Shown: positions 1 to 8,691, numbered from the stretch's first letter. The stretch: 14,427 bases of DNA from an uncultured Cellvibrio sp. (GCA_946481095.1 CAMLML010000099.1:1-14427); one strand, 5' to 3'. Translations and numbers: made by a program. Notes: generated from the letters alone by a model not told the origin.

Positions 1-2
1 AC

Positions 3-329
3 AATAATGAAGAAATGTATGTTGATATTTATTACGCGGGTACAGATTTTCCTGTGACTTATCAATTTGATTTGGTGGATAACGAAACCAATCAGGTTGT
101 AAAACATTTCCAGGGCACATTAAACCAAACGGATTTTGTGTTGCCAGGTGGCACCAATATTACAGATTACGCTATAGCGTCTTTTACACTGGAGCATGGT
201 TTAAGCATACCTCAAGGTGAGCCGTACTTATGGGTGAATGTAAAGGGCGATGCAACCGATGCTAAAGCGAATAAAAGCCTGGTGTGGGGAGCCATCTTTC
301 TGTCGAGGGACGAAGAGGAACTTGAATAA
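3..329 (+). CDS. 3' part of an unrecognised protein gene
   Basis: The reading frame is open to the left edge of the window (residues N-N-E-E precede the first internal Met at 15), so this is most likely the C-terminal 108 residues of a longer protein. An ATG at 15 could be a start, but no good ribosome binding site precedes it. The visible part is acidic and rich in beta-prone stretches, has no cysteine and no obvious membrane segment, and ends in a run of Asp/Glu. I do not recognise a family. Transcription ends at the terminator some 20 nt downstream. It is convergent with the sulfite reductase operon. Confidence 0.6.
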   Translation, partial: NNEEMYVDIYYAGTDFPVTYQFDLVDNETNQVVKHFQGTLNQTDFVLPGGTNITDYAIASFTLEHGLSIPQGEPYLWVNVKGDATDAKANKSLVWGAIFLSRDEEELE

Positions 330-348
330 CATATAAAATCCAGTCGAT

Positions 349-378
349 AAAAAAACCGCCAGATGGCGGTTTTTTTTA
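349..378. terminator. bidirectional rho-independent terminator
   Basis: A GC-rich stem (CCGCC at 356-360, GGCGG at 365-369, loop AGAT) is flanked by an A-run on the left and eight T on the right (370-377). Read on either strand it gives a hairpin followed by a U-run. It sits between two convergent genes, the partial + gene ending at 329 and the minus-strand DUF934 gene ending at 406, and would serve both. Confidence 0.9.
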
Positions 379-405
379 TTTGATCTAAATGGATTATTTT
401 GAAAG

Positions 406-909
406 TTAAGCGCGACGCCTGAATAGAGGCAAAGGCTGATCAACAGACGCTTGATAGTATTCATTGAAATCATTTAATGATTTAACAGCTTCTTCCAATT
501 TGATATCCGGATTGGAAAACGCAAATGCATTCACACCACAACGACGTAAATAACATAATTGATCGCGAATTAAATTGCCTACTGCGCGTAGCTCTCCTGT
601 AAAACCATAACGCTCACGTAAAAGTTTGGCAGTTGAAAATGCGCGGCCATCCATAAAGAGTGGGAAATTAACGGCAATCAACGGTAATTTTTTTGCGTCA
701 TCGCCAATTTGTTCGGCAGTTTCATCGCTGTCCAACCAGACACCTATATCATTACGTGATTGCAATTGATTTTTTTGTGCGAGCCATACGGATAACGGCA
801 CAATAATATTCCCTGCTGCAACCTCGGCACTGGCAGCATCTGTATCCGGTTTTGCCATTAGTGTCCAAATGTTTTCAACGATTGCACCATCTTTAATTAG
901 CTTTGGCAT
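406..909 (-). CDS. DUF934 family protein, sulfite reductase accessory
   Basis: A 167-residue protein of the DUF934 family, found next to cysI in Pseudomonas and relatives and annotated there as probably involved in sulfite reduction; its biochemical role is unknown. The family signature is at residues 81-130: FPLFMDGRAFS, then LLRERYGFTGELRAVGN and RDQLCYLRRCGVNAFAF. No signal peptide or membrane segment is seen, so it should be cytoplasmic. The start is ATG at 909 because AAGGAG lies about 8 nt upstream and MPKLIKDG is a typical N terminus; a longer frame to 936 exists but has no such support. The first 17 nt overlap the end of cysI, which argues for translational coupling in one operon. The terminator at 349-378 follows. 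Confidence 0.9.
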   Translation of the reverse strand: MPKLIKDGAIVENIWTLMAKPDTDAASAEVAAGNIIVPLSVWLAQKNQLQSRNDIGVWLDSDETAEQIGDDAKKLPLIAVNFPLFMDGRAFSTAKLLRERYGFTGELRAVGNLIRDQLCYLRRCGVNAFAFSNPDIKLEEAVKSLNDFNEYYQASVDQPLPLFRRRA

Positions 910-2557
910 AGACTCTCTCCTTAAAAGGTGTTGCACCTATGCGGCGGTAAGTATCGATAAATAATTCTTCATCGTTACGATTTTCAACGTAAACATCAAC
1001 CAGTTTTTGAATCACCTGTGGCATATCCTCTGCGCCAAAGGAAGGGCCGAGTACATCACCTAATGACGCATCATTGCTGGCACTGCCACCTAGTTGTACT
1101 TGGTAAAATTCTTTACCACTTTTATCCACGCCCAAAATACCAATGTGACCTACATGGTGATGACCGCAAGCATTCATACAGCCGGAAATGTTCAGGTCTA
1201 TATCACCTAAATCATAAACGTAATCCAAATCATCAAATTGACGTTGAATCGCTTCGGCAATAGGAATGGATTTAGCATTGGCCAACGAGCAGAAATCACC
1301 GCCAGGACAACAGATCATGTCGGTAATGGTGCCGATATTCGGTGTTGCAAATCCAGCGGCCTTACACTCTTGCCAGAGTGCAAACAAATCGGATTTTTTC
1401 ACATCGGCCAATACAATATTTTGTTCGTGCGTAGTGCGCGCTTCGCCGAAACTGTATTGGTCAGCAAGATCTGCAATTTTTTCCAACTGACTGTCTGTCA
1501 CATCACCGGGCGCAACACCAGTTGGTTTGAGTGATAGGGTCACAGCTGCATAACCGGCAATTTTATGATTGCGCACATTGCGCTGTAACCATTTGCTGAA
1601 TGCGATGTTGTCTTTGGCGATGGCATCAACAGCAGCTTGCGCCTGTTGATTATCGATTACTGCATAATCGGGCGCTGTGAAAAAAGATTTCGCGCGTTCT
1701 ATTTCTGCCTGAGTCAGCTTGTTGTAACCCTCTTTTAAATGCTGCCACTCATCTTCAACTTTTTGTGCAAAAACTTCCGGCGTCAATGCGCGTACTAAAA
1801 TTTTGATGCGTGCCTTGTATTTGTTGTCACGGCGACCTTGCAAGTTATAAATACGCAATATCGCTTCGAGATAGGAAAGCAAGTCTTCTTCCGGTAAAAA
1901 TTCGCGAATCACACTGCCGATTACCGGTGTACGTCCCAAGCCACCGCCAACATAAACTTTAAATCCGACCTGGCCTTTTGCATTCAATTGAATTTCCAAA
2001 CCAATATCGTGTACTTGTACGGCGGCGCGATCCTGTGTTGAACCTGTTACCGCAATCTTAAATTTTCGTGGCAAGAAAGCGAATTCAGGATGGAAGCTGG
2101 ACCATTGGCGAATAATTTCGCAGTAGGGACGTGGATCGATAATCTCGTCTTCGGCAATTCCTGCAAACTGATCAGATGTTGTATTACGAATACAGTTACC
2201 ACTTGACTGGGTGCCATGCATTTGCACTTCTGCCAGCTCGGCCAGAATATCCGGTACTTCAGTCAGATCCGGCCAGTTAAATTGGATGTTCTGACGGGTA
2301 CTGACATGGGCATAGCCCTTGTCGTAATGGCGTGCAATGTGAGCCAGCCGACGTAATTGGGTGCTATTCAGCATGCCGTAGGGGACATTGATCCGCAGCA
2401 TGGGCGCGAGGCGTTGAACATACAGGCCATTCTGTAAACGCAGGGGTAAAAATTGTTCAGGAGGCAACTCGCCAGCCAGAAAGCGGGCGGTTTGGTCGCG
2501 AAACTGGGCCACTCGCTGGCGCAGAATCCGATGGTCGTACTCGTCGTAGACGTACAT
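893..2557 (-). CDS. cysI: sulfite reductase hemoprotein (nitrite/sulfite reductase family)
   Basis: This is the siroheme/4Fe-4S subunit that reduces sulfite to sulfide with six electrons during cysteine synthesis, in the cytoplasm. The 554-residue length and the N terminus MYVYDEYD match the Pseudomonas CysI type. Two ferredoxin-like half domains (about 40-110 and 330-390) alternate with the siroheme domains. The cluster and siroheme ligands are present: C417-X5-C423 in the CCPGGDFC segment and C460-X3-C464 in SGCMNACGHHH. Conserved arginine segments include YAHVSTRQN (82-90), SGNCIRN (119-125) and EARTTHEQN (372-380). The start is ATG at 2557; a TTG two codons upstream is less likely. No strong ribosome binding site is visible. 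No flavoprotein CysJ is nearby, so the electron donor is elsewhere or is ferredoxin-like. The next gene in the operon is DUF934, overlapping by 17 nt. Confidence 0.95.
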   Translation of the reverse strand: MYVYDEYDHRILRQRVAQFRDQTARFLAGELPPEQFLPLRLQNGLYVQRLAPMLRINVPYGMLNSTQLRRLAHIARHYDKGYAHVSTRQNIQFNWPDLTEVPDILAELAEVQMHGTQSSGNCIRNTTSDQFAGIAEDEIIDPRPYCEIIRQWSSFHPEFAFLPRKFKIAVTGSTQDRAAVQVHDIGLEIQLNAKGQVGFKVYVGGGLGRTPVIGSVIREFLPEEDLLSYLEAILRIYNLQGRRDNKYKARIKILVRALTPEVFAQKVEDEWQHLKEGYNKLTQAEIERAKSFFTAPDYAVIDNQQAQAAVDAIAKDNIAFSKWLQRNVRNHKIAGYAAVTLSLKPTGVAPGDVTDSQLEKIADLADQYSFGEARTTHEQNIVLADVKKSDLFALWQECKAAGFATPNIGTITDMICCPGGDFCSLANAKSIPIAEAIQRQFDDLDYVYDLGDIDLNISGCMNACGHHHVGHIGILGVDKSGKEFYQVQLGGSASNDASLGDVLGPSFGAEDMPQVIQKLVDVYVENRNDEELFIDTYRRIGATPFKERVYAKAN

Positions 2558-2658
2558 AAACAAATACCGATCTGGGAAGGTGGAAAAAACAGGCGCGCAG
2601 AATACCGTAAAACGGATGGTTGGGCGAGGTTGAAAACGGCAAAATAGCCCGCATTTGG

Positions 2659-2694
2659 TTCAAAGGCCAAGATTATTTTTCTATAAACTTATAG
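2659..2694 (+). promoter_or_regulatory. possible promoter with palindromic -10 region between divergent genes
   Basis: In the 183-nt gap between cysI (minus) and the secreted-protein gene (plus), TTCAAA at 2659-2664 and TATAAA at 2682-2687 are separated by 17 nt, a fair sigma-70 match for the + gene with a start near 2694. The -10 lies inside a perfect inverted repeat, CTATAA-AC-TTATAG (2681-2694). A regulator bound there could affect both directions; a CysB-type LysR regulator is one guess. No convincing -35/-10 pair was found for cysI itself. Confidence 0.35.
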
Positions 2695-2740
2695 CTTGAT
2701 TTGCCTAAATCCCCTTCAAGTGACAGGAATCGAGCAATCT

Positions 2741-3487
2741 ATGACTTTGATTGGTAAATTCATTGTTTTTGCAATGATCATATTTCTCCCATTTTTATGG
2801 GTTCATGCGCAGGCTGCTAAAATGTCAAAATCCTGGTTTATCCATACAAATTGTAACGAAATAATATTAAGAAAACGAACATCTATTTCCGATCATCAAG
2901 TGTTGTCAGAAATCGCGATTCTCGATAAGTTTGCAATTAACAATATCATCAAAAAAATTGAAAAAATCCCGGCAAACGGGGGTGAGATGAAAAGCTTTGG
3001 ATCTGACGCAGAGCATATAGAGCTGGTGTTCGGTTTTGAAAATAATCAAAAAGATCACATTGACATCATTAATAAAAGATTCAAAACACCTTCGACTGGT
3101 TTTAACTCCATCGGGAATCAAGTTGAGGCAAATCTTTACAGGGATATAGATGGGCTGTTATTTCCAGCTATAGAAAAATTAATTCTCAAAGTTGAAAACC
3201 TCGAAATTGACTTGGGTGATTTTAATATAACGTATTTAAACACAGATTATATTCCGCAAAAGCCGGGTGGCCCAACTATTGGCCCGGTGTACATAATGAA
3301 TTTTTTGGTAAAGGATAAGATTTTAAAAGTGGATGTAAAATTAAGTGTACGCTCGGCGCAGATACCACCTCAACCTTTGAGTTTTGAGGTTAATAAAAAG
3401 AAATTCACATTGTTAACCTATGAATCAAAAAATGAAGAAAGACTTTATCCTGATTACTTTCAAATTATTGAATCGACCAATGAATAG
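2741..3487 (+). CDS. putative secreted protein of unknown function
   Basis: The protein has 248 residues and no family I can recognise. The N terminus (residues 1-25) is a clear Sec signal peptide: a Lys, a hydrophobic stretch FIVFAMIIFLPFLWV and an Ala-Gln-Ala site, so cleavage after residue 25 and a periplasmic location are likely. One cysteine (HTNCNEI) follows the cleavage site but not as a lipobox. The rest is Lys/Ile/Asn-rich and mostly beta-prone, with a PGGPTIGP turn in the second half. I chose ATG 2741 because the signal peptide begins there; a frame extension to a TTG at 2696 adds only unlikely residues. AGGA lies about 12 nt upstream, slightly far. The gene looks more AT-rich than its neighbours. 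It ends 17 nt before rluA and may be co-transcribed with it. Confidence 0.75.
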   Translation: MTLIGKFIVFAMIIFLPFLWVHAQAAKMSKSWFIHTNCNEIILRKRTSISDHQVLSEIAILDKFAINNIIKKIEKIPANGGEMKSFGSDAEHIELVFGFENNQKDHIDIINKRFKTPSTGFNSIGNQVEANLYRDIDGLLFPAIEKLILKVENLEIDLGDFNITYLNTDYIPQKPGGPTIGPVYIMNFLVKDKILKVDVKLSVRSAQIPPQPLSFEVNKKKFTLLTYESKNEERLYPDYFQIIESTNE

Positions 3488-3504
3488 TGTTTTGAGAGTG
3501 TTTA

Positions 3505-4188
3505 ATGAAAAAAATTATGGATGATCCGGAATCTTTAGCCATATTGCCGACTTGTCGGGACGAAATTGGCATTCTGTATCAAGACAAATGTTTTCTGATA
3601 ATCAATAAACCCGCTGGATTATTGAGTGTTCCGGGGCGCAACCCGGCCAATCATGATTCGGTGCAAACACGTCTGGCGAAAATTTATCCCGGCAGTTCGA
3701 TTGTGCATCGTTTGGATTTTGATACGTCCGGCATTATGGTAATTCCCTTAACCAAATTGGCTTTGTCGGATATCAGTAAACAATTTCAGTCGCGCTCAGT
3801 CAGCAAAACTTATACCGCCGTGGTTTCGGGTATAGTCCAGTCAGATTCGGGTGAGATTGATTTGCCGATTGCCGCTGATGCCGACAATCGTCCCCAATAT
3901 AAAATTTGTTTTCAGAGTGGAAAAGAATCCTTAACGGAATTTACTGTTATAGGACGAAATAATGCAGAAAATACTACACGATTATTGTTGCACCCACTGA
4001 CCGGGCGTTCGCATCAACTGCGTTTGCATTTGCAATCCATTGGTCATCCGATTCTCGGTGACGTGTTTTATGCTGATGATGCCAGCAAATTAAAATCATT
4101 GCGATTGTTGTTGCATGCAACTGAAATCCAATTTCACCATCCTGACACTAACCGTCCTGTTCGTTTTAATTCACCCGTTCCATTCTAA
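3505..4188 (+). CDS. rluA: RluA family pseudouridine synthase, probably dual-specificity RluA
   Basis: It isomerises uridine to pseudouridine in RNA. E. coli RluA does this at U746 of 23S rRNA and U32 of several tRNAs. The 227 residues are close to the usual 219 and there is no N-terminal S4 domain, which favours RluA over RluC/RluD. The catalytic motif HRLDFDTSG is at 68-76 with D71 as the nucleophile. Other RluA hallmarks are NKPAGLLSVPGR (34-45), the NRPQYK segment, LTGRSHQLRLHL and GHPILGDVFYA. The start at 3505 has a weak GAGAG ribosome binding site; Met5 is an alternative. It lies 17 nt after the secreted-protein gene and 12 nt before the DUF1993 gene. Confidence 0.9.
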   Translation: MKKIMDDPESLAILPTCRDEIGILYQDKCFLIINKPAGLLSVPGRNPANHDSVQTRLAKIYPGSSIVHRLDFDTSGIMVIPLTKLALSDISKQFQSRSVSKTYTAVVSGIVQSDSGEIDLPIAADADNRPQYKICFQSGKESLTEFTVIGRNNAENTTRLLLHPLTGRSHQLRLHLQSIGHPILGDVFYADDASKLKSLRLLLHATEIQFHHPDTNRPVRFNSPVPF

Positions 4189-4200
4189 AGAGGCAATACC

Positions 4201-4713
4201 ATGTACTACGATTTAACTATTGTGCAATTCACCAAAATGCTGGGTAATTTACGTGAGATATTAAATAAAGCGGCTGCCCATGCAGAAACGAAGAAATTTG
4301 ATGTCACGGTTTTACTGAATTCCCGTTTGGCGCCGGATCAATTCAATTTTATCCGACAAATTCAAATTGCTTGTGATACCGCTAAACTGGGTGTGGCACG
4401 CTTGACAGGAAAAACCGATACGGTTCCTGTACATGCCGATACTGAAACTACACTTGCAGAATTGCAATCCCGTATTCAATCAGTGCAGGATTATCTGGCT
4501 GGTTTTTCTGCGGCAGATTTTGCCAATTCCGATGCTATCAAAGTGACGAATCCCCGTTGGGAAGGTAAGCATTTGTTGGGTCATGAATTTTTGATCCAAC
4601 ATGTTATCCCCAATTTCTATTTTCACTTCACTACTGCATACGCCATTTTGCGTCACAATGGTGTGGATTTGGGCAAGAAAGATTATTTGGGAAGCATGCC
4701 TTATAAACAATAG
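4201..4713 (+). CDS. DUF1993 family protein
   Basis: The 170 residues are typical of DUF1993, a mainly alpha-helical family related in fold to DinB/YfiT-like four-helix bundles; its function is unknown. Family features seen are the N-terminal MYYDLTIVQFTKML, the segment SRLAPDQFNFIRQIQIACDTAK (41-62), a conserved acidic region with ETTLAEL, and the C-terminal histidine-bearing helix (H134, H142) followed by GVDLGKKDYLG. No signal peptide or membrane segment is present. AAAGAGG just before the ATG, overlapping the rluA stop, is a good ribosome binding site, and the 12-nt gap suggests an operon with rluA. Confidence 0.88.
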   Translation: MYYDLTIVQFTKMLGNLREILNKAAAHAETKKFDVTVLLNSRLAPDQFNFIRQIQIACDTAKLGVARLTGKTDTVPVHADTETTLAELQSRIQSVQDYLAGFSAADFANSDAIKVTNPRWEGKHLLGHEFLIQHVIPNFYFHFTTAYAILRHNGVDLGKKDYLGSMPYKQ

Positions 4714-4742
4714 GGATAATCCTGTCTTAATTTGTCATTCAG

Positions 4743-4799
4743 ACTTGAGACTCAAGTGTCTTGAACTAGACTCAAGGGATATTTTGTATCTCTTGAGTC
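4743..4799 (+). promoter_or_regulatory. hairpin and repeated half-sites before the chemoreceptor start codon
   Basis: The 8-mer GACTCAAG occurs at 4749-4756 and 4769-4776, and its reverse complement CTTGAGTC at 4792-4799. ACTTGAG-A-CTCAAGT at 4743-4757 is a perfect dyad. Arms 4769-4782 and 4786-4799 pair over 14 positions, two of them G-U, around a TTT loop. The base of this hairpin is 3 nt from the ATG at 4803, so it would cover the ribosome binding region. No U-run follows, so it is not a usual terminator. Alternative pairings between the copies are possible. Function is inferred only; it could act as RNA structure or as an operator. Confidence 0.55.
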
Positions 4800-4802
4800 C
4801 TT

Positions 4803-6479
4803 ATGAATCTAAAAATCAAACATAAATTATTGCTCCTGGCCTGTCTGCCATGTCTGGTGGTGGTTTTAGCCTTGTTGATAGTTGTGCATCGACAGATGGG
4901 CAGCATGATGGAAAAGGATTTGCTCGTATTACGCGAAACTCTGGTTGAAGCCCGCAAGACGGACTTACGTAATTTGCTCGATGTAGCGCATTCAATGGTC
5001 GATCCTTTTTATCGATCCTCATCTGACTCTGCCAAAGCAGATGCCATCAAATTGTTGCAACAATTGAAATACGGTAAAGACGGTTATTTTTTTGGATACG
5101 ATGGTAATTCGGTAAGAGTTTTTTCCGGTAGTGACACCAATAATCTTGGTAAAAGTTATGCAGATTATAAAGATGTCAACGGTGTGTATCTGATTAACGA
5201 ATTGGTCAAGCAGGGCAAAGCAGGTGGTGGTTTTGTCACTTATCATTTTCCAAAAATAAACGAAAATAATGATGTTGCATACCCCAAATTAAGTTATGCC
5301 ATTTGGTTGGAACAATGGAACTTGATGTTGGGAACCGGTTTTTATATTGATGATATTGATCAGCGGGTACAAGAAGCCCGTGCTGCAACTGAAGCGCATA
5401 CACACAACATACTGACAATTATTTTATTGGTTACCCTGGTTATTTTTGCAGGCGTGTTGATTGTCGGGGTTTTAATGGCGCAGCGTATGGCACAGCCTAT
5501 TAATCAATTGGCATCAAGTCTCAGGGATATAGCCAGTGGGGGTGGTGATTTAACCAAACGATTACAGCATCATCACAATGATGAGTTGGGTGAGGTGACC
5601 GATGCATTTAACGTGTTTGTTGATACCATCCATAAGTTGGTATCGAGAATTAATCAATTAATAGGCTCACTCACCAACGTTTCGCAATCCGTTTCCGGCA
5701 ATACAAAAAATACGTTTCAGATTCTCGATAATCAGCGTGAACAAACTTTACAGGTTGCCAGTGCTATTAATGAAATGGCTGCATCGGCAAATGAAGTTGC
5801 CAGAAGTACACAAGACTCTGCCACTGCTGTAAACGCAGCTGAGTCTGTAACAAAAGATGCCGAAGTGACTGCAAATAAATCAATAATTGCCATCAAGGAA
5901 TTATCACAAGAAGTGCAACTGGATTCGGACGGGCTACAACAATTACAAGCGGATGTTGATGGTATAGGCGCAGTGTTGGATGTGATCAGAGGCATTGCGG
6001 AGCAAACCAATTTGCTTGCATTAAACGCATCGATTGAAGCTGCACGTGCAGGTGAGCAAGGTCGAGGTTTTGCTGTGGTTGCTGATGAAGTGAGAGGGCT
6101 TGCAGGTCGTACTCAAGATTCCACTCGCGAAATTCAGGAAATGATTCAACGTTTGCAAACCAGTACCAGCGCTACATCGGAATCCATCATGCGTAGTTTG
6201 GTAAAAGGTGAAACATCGGTTGTATTTGTCAGTGCAACCGCCGATGCACTGAAAATGATCGACAAACAAGTCAGCACCATCAATCAACGCAGTTTACAAA
6301 TCGCCACTGCAGCAGAAGAACAGACCCAGGTAATTGAATCCATCAACCGCAATATGCACGAAATAGCCGACGCCACCGAGGCCGCTAATAAAAGCGCACA
6401 GATATCACAACAAATGGGCTTGGAGTTGGATGAAATTGGTAAACAGCTGGAGATGTTGGTGAAGCAGTTTAAGGTGTAG
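4803..6479 (+). CDS. methyl-accepting chemotaxis protein with single-Cache sensor domain
   Basis: This is an inner-membrane chemoreceptor that would signal through CheW/CheA to bias flagellar rotation or pilus movement. TM1 is at about 9-29, followed by a periplasmic sCache_2-type domain (about 32-200) with the typical [12 protein letters not shown], then [19 protein letters not shown] near its end. TM2 is at about 203-226 and HAMP at about 224-278. The cytoplasmic signalling hairpin has the highly conserved tip at about 392-436, [21 protein letters not shown], followed by [12 protein letters not shown]. Length is 558. The C terminus lacks an NWETF-like CheR-binding pentapeptide, as is common. 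The ligand cannot be read from the sequence; sCache_2 domains often bind small organic acids. The ATG at 4803 is the only possible early start because a stop codon lies three codons upstream. GAG at 4795-4797 is the only near ribosome binding site and lies inside the leader hairpin. Convergent with actP. Confidence 0.95.
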   Translation: MNLKIKHKLLLLACLPCLVVVLALLIVVHRQMGSMMEKDLLVLRETLVEARKTDLRNLLDVAHSMVDPFYRSSSDSAKADAIKLLQQLKYGKDGYFFGYDGNSVRVFSGSDTNNLGKSYADYKDVNGVYLINELVKQGKAGGGFVTYHFPKINENNDVAYPKLSYAIWLEQWNLMLGTGFYIDDIDQRVQEARAATEAHTHNILTIILLVTLVIFAGVLIVGVLMAQRMAQPINQLASSLRDIASGGGDLTKRLQHHHNDELGEVTDAFNVFVDTIHKLVSRINQLIGSLTNVSQSVSGNTKNTFQILDNQREQTLQVASAINEMAASANEVARSTQDSATAVNAAESVTKDAEVTANKSIIAIKELSQEVQLDSDGLQQLQADVDGIGAVLDVIRGIAEQTNLLALNASIEAARAGEQGRGFAVVADEVRGLAGRTQDSTREIQEMIQRLQTSTSATSESIMRSLVKGETSVVFVSATADALKMIDKQVSTINQRSLQIATAAEEQTQVIESINRNMHEIADATEAANKSAQISQQMGLELDEIGKQLEMLVKQFKV

Positions 6480-6482
6480 TTT

Positions 6483-6600
6483 GGCAGCAATACCCAACAG
6501 GTTTTTATAAAAATAAATTAACTACGCAACCTATTTGAAAAAATTATTATTTTTTTGGTGATTGTTGCTGGATGGACATGTTGGGCATTGCTGCCCAACA
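6483..6600. repeat. intergenic inverted repeat with a compact hairpin
   Basis: The 137-nt gap between the convergent chemoreceptor and actP genes holds an inverted repeat of 17-nt arms with one mismatch: 6483-6499 and 6579-6595. The right copy is itself part of a perfect hairpin, 9-bp stem 6579-6587/6592-6600 with loop TTGC. Neither strand has a U-run after this stem, so termination is only possible. An all-AT dyad (AAAAAAT at 6538-6544, ATTTTTT at 6549-6555) lies between the arms. On the minus strand the compact hairpin comes 16 nt after the actP stop. Confidence 0.5.
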
Positions 6601-6616
6601 ACTTAAATCTAATCCA

Positions 6617-8266
6617 TCAATGATCCGATGCTTCACTTGCTCCCAATCCTGTTTGTGAGCGCACGAATTGTGTGTCGAATTCTTCGCGTTCTTTTTGTGC
6701 GGATGCGGATTTATCGGTGATTGATACTAACCAGGTCACAATAAACGCCGCAGAAATCGAGAAGAGGGCGGGGTATTTGTAAGGAAAGATGGCTTCGGGG
6801 AAATGGAATGCATCTACCCAAACGGTCGGGCCTATGATTACCAAAATCAGTGCAGACAGTAAACCGACTGCGCCGCCCACAACTGCACCGCGAGTGGTTA
6901 AACCTTTCCAATACATAGATAACAATAAAATCGGAAAGTTTGCGCTGGCGGCCACACAAAATGCGAGGCCTACCATGAAAGCGACGTTTTGATTTTCAAA
7001 CACTATCCCGAGCAACACTGCTATTGCACCTAAACATACTGTGGCAATTTGCGATGCGCGAATTTCTTTTTTCTCGTTGCGGTCGCCTTTTAAAATTAAG
7101 GTCGCATAAAGATCGTGAGAAATTGCACTGGAACCTGCAAGCGTTAAACCGGAAACAACGGCCAAAATAGTGGCGAAAGCAACAGCAGAAATAAAGCCCA
7201 TCAACATATCACCACCCAATGCATGTGAGAGATGAATAGCAGGCATATTGGAACCGCCTTTGATGGCGCCATTAACAAAATAGTGATCGTTACCGATTAA
7301 TAAAATAATTGCGCCGAAGCCGATGATAAACGTCAGAATATAAAAGTAACCAATAAAACCCGTTGCATAAAATACTGAACGTCTCGCTTGCACTGCATCG
7401 CGCACGGTAAAAAATCGCATCAAAATATGCGGTAAACCGGCGGTACCAAACATCAGTGCCATACCTAATGAAATAGCTGATACAGGATCGGTCACCAATG
7501 TGCCCGGTGCCATAATCAATTCACCTTTTGCATGCACATCGACAGCGCGCGCAAACAATGTTTCGAAATTGAAACCCACTTGAGCCATCACCAATATGGC
7601 CATTAAGGTGGCGCCGGATAACAGCAAGACGGCTTTGATTAATTGCACCCAGGTGGTTGCCAGCATGCCGCCAGCGGTGACATAAAAAGTCATCAGTACA
7701 CCAACGATAATGACTGCAGTTTCGTAAGGCATACCAAACAATAATTCAATTAATTTTCCGGCACCGACCATTTGTGCAATCAAATAAAAAATAACGGTAA
7801 TTAATGAACCACTGGCGGCAAGGATACGAATAGGTTTTTGTTGCAAGCGGAATGACGCAACATCAGCAAAAGTATATTTTCCCAAATTGCGTAAAGGTTC
7901 GGCAATTAACAGTAAAACAATGGGCCAGCCAACCAAAAAACCAATCGCATAAATTAAACCATCAAAACCTGATGCATAAACCAATCCGGCAATACCTAAA
8001 AATGATGCAGCTGACATGTAGTCACCGGCAATCGCCAAGCCATTTTGAAAACCGGAAATACCACCTCCGGCGGCGTAAAAATCTTTGGCAGATTTGGTAC
8101 GTTTTGAAGCCCAGATGGTGATACCTACGGTTGCAAAAACGAAAGCAAAAAACATCATCAAAGCTTGGTTGTTGGACATCCAGACAAAAATTCCGGTGTT
8201 GGCATTTTCTTGATCAGCGAATAGCTGCAGAGGTAACAGCGCTAATACAATCAGTAAATATTTCAC
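6617..8266 (-). CDS. actP: cation/acetate symporter ActP
   Basis: This is a sodium:solute symporter (SSF/SLC5) family permease that takes up acetate and similar short carboxylates across the inner membrane. The length of 549 residues equals that of E. coli ActP. The N terminus resembles a signal peptide ([17 protein letters not shown]), as in other ActPs. Many hydrophobic segments follow, with typical ActP features: [33 protein letters not shown] near 60-92, [15 protein letters not shown], and [16 protein letters not shown] near the middle. The start is GTG at 8266, overlapping the yjcH stop (GTGA), with AGAGGTG as ribosome binding site. The pair yjcH-actP is conserved. The acs gene that often precedes it in E. 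coli relatives is absent here; a two-component system lies upstream instead. Confidence 0.93.
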   Translation of the reverse strand: MKYLLIVLALLPLQLFADQENANTGIFVWMSNNQALMMFFAFVFATVGITIWASKRTKSAKDFYAAGGGISGFQNGLAIAGDYMSAASFLGIAGLVYASGFDGLIYAIGFLVGWPIVLLLIAEPLRNLGKYTFADVASFRLQQKPIRILAASGSLITVIFYLIAQMVGAGKLIELLFGMPYETAVIIVGVLMTFYVTAGGMLATTWVQLIKAVLLLSGATLMAILVMAQVGFNFETLFARAVDVHAKGELIMAPGTLVTDPVSAISLGMALMFGTAGLPHILMRFFTVRDAVQARRSVFYATGFIGYFYILTFIIGFGAIILLIGNDHYFVNGAIKGGSNMPAIHLSHALGGDMLMGFISAVAFATILAVVSGLTLAGSSAISHDLYATLILKGDRNEKKEIRASQIATVCLGAIAVLLGIVFENQNVAFMVGLAFCVAASANFPILLLSMYWKGLTTRGAVVGGAVGLLSALILVIIGPTVWVDAFHFPEAIFPYKYPALFSISAAFIVTWLVSITDKSASAQKEREEFDTQFVRSQTGLGASEASDH

Positions 8267-8571
8267 GCTTCACCTCTAGCTTTATCTTGAATTTGTTTAA
8301 CCAGTGGTTCAATTACCCGATTGGCGTATGTGACGTAGATTCCCGTAATGACGAAACACAACAATATTAATGCCAAGCCTAACGCAACCCCTGTGGATGT
8401 AGTACCACCAAGAAATGAAATACCCAGTGCTTGTGGAAAAAAACCTATCATCAGTACCAGTGCGAAATAAACCACTACTATGGTAATCGAGAGAGGGATC
8501 AGAATTTTTTTTCGTGCTTTGGTCAGTGCAATATATTCGGGCATTTGCCGAATTTGATCAGGTGTTAGCAT
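8263..8571 (-). CDS. yjcH: DUF485 membrane protein YjcH
   Basis: A 102-residue inner-membrane protein of the DUF485 family, about the length of E. coli YjcH. It has two transmembrane helices, at about 25-46 and 60-84, and charged ends; the family signature is the start [20 protein letters not shown] with FFPQALG after helix 1. It is nearly always encoded just before actP and is thought to assist or modulate the permease; its exact role is not settled. The ATG at 8571 has AAAAGG about 10 nt upstream. The TGA overlaps the actP GTG by 4 nt, so the two are translationally coupled. Confidence 0.92.
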   Translation of the reverse strand: MLTPDQIRQMPEYIALTKARKKILIPLSITIVVVYFALVLMIGFFPQALGISFLGGTTSTGVALGLALILLCFVITGIYVTYANRVIEPLVKQIQDKARGEA

Positions 8572-8591
8572 GGTTGAAACCTTTTATTGTA

Positions 8592-8609
8592 ATTGTGAAA
8601 GTAATCGTT
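8592..8609. promoter_or_regulatory. possible regulator site upstream of yjcH-actP
   Basis: ATTGTGAAAGTAAT (8592-8605), just before the yjcH start, contains ATTGTGAAA and AAAGTAAT, which both also occur upstream of the two-component sensor gene (10449-10470). TGTGA at 8594 with TC six bases later is also a weak half-match to a CRP site; E. coli acs-actP is CRP-controlled. The match is short and could be chance. The rest of the 120-nt gap (8572-8691) holds a 10-bp palindrome TTGTATACAA at 8670-8679 and no clear terminator. Confidence 0.25.
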
Positions 8610-8691
8610 TAGTGAGAGCTTTCGGCGGAGGGGATTCTAACAGCTGAGGGAAGAGGCTGGAAACTGAATTTGTATACAAGAAATGTAAGCT

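Noticed and set aside
2368..2670. Minus-strand frame of 100 codons overlapping the start of cysI
   Set aside because: It runs in another frame through the well-supported N terminus of CysI and across its upstream region, with no family features.
5732..6010. Minus-strand frame of 92 codons opposite the chemoreceptor signalling domain
   Set aside because: It is antisense to a conserved coiled coil; the Ser/Ala/Thr-rich composition mirrors the repeated codons of the receptor.
6538..6555. A-run and T-run dyad considered as a bidirectional terminator
   Set aside because: The stem is entirely A-T with no GC core, so termination is doubtful; it is noted within the intergenic repeat entry.
8670..8679. 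TTGTATACAA palindrome after the response regulator gene, considered as an operator
   Set aside because: A 10-bp AT-rich palindrome is expected by chance at this length, and no second copy was seen upstream of a gene in the window.
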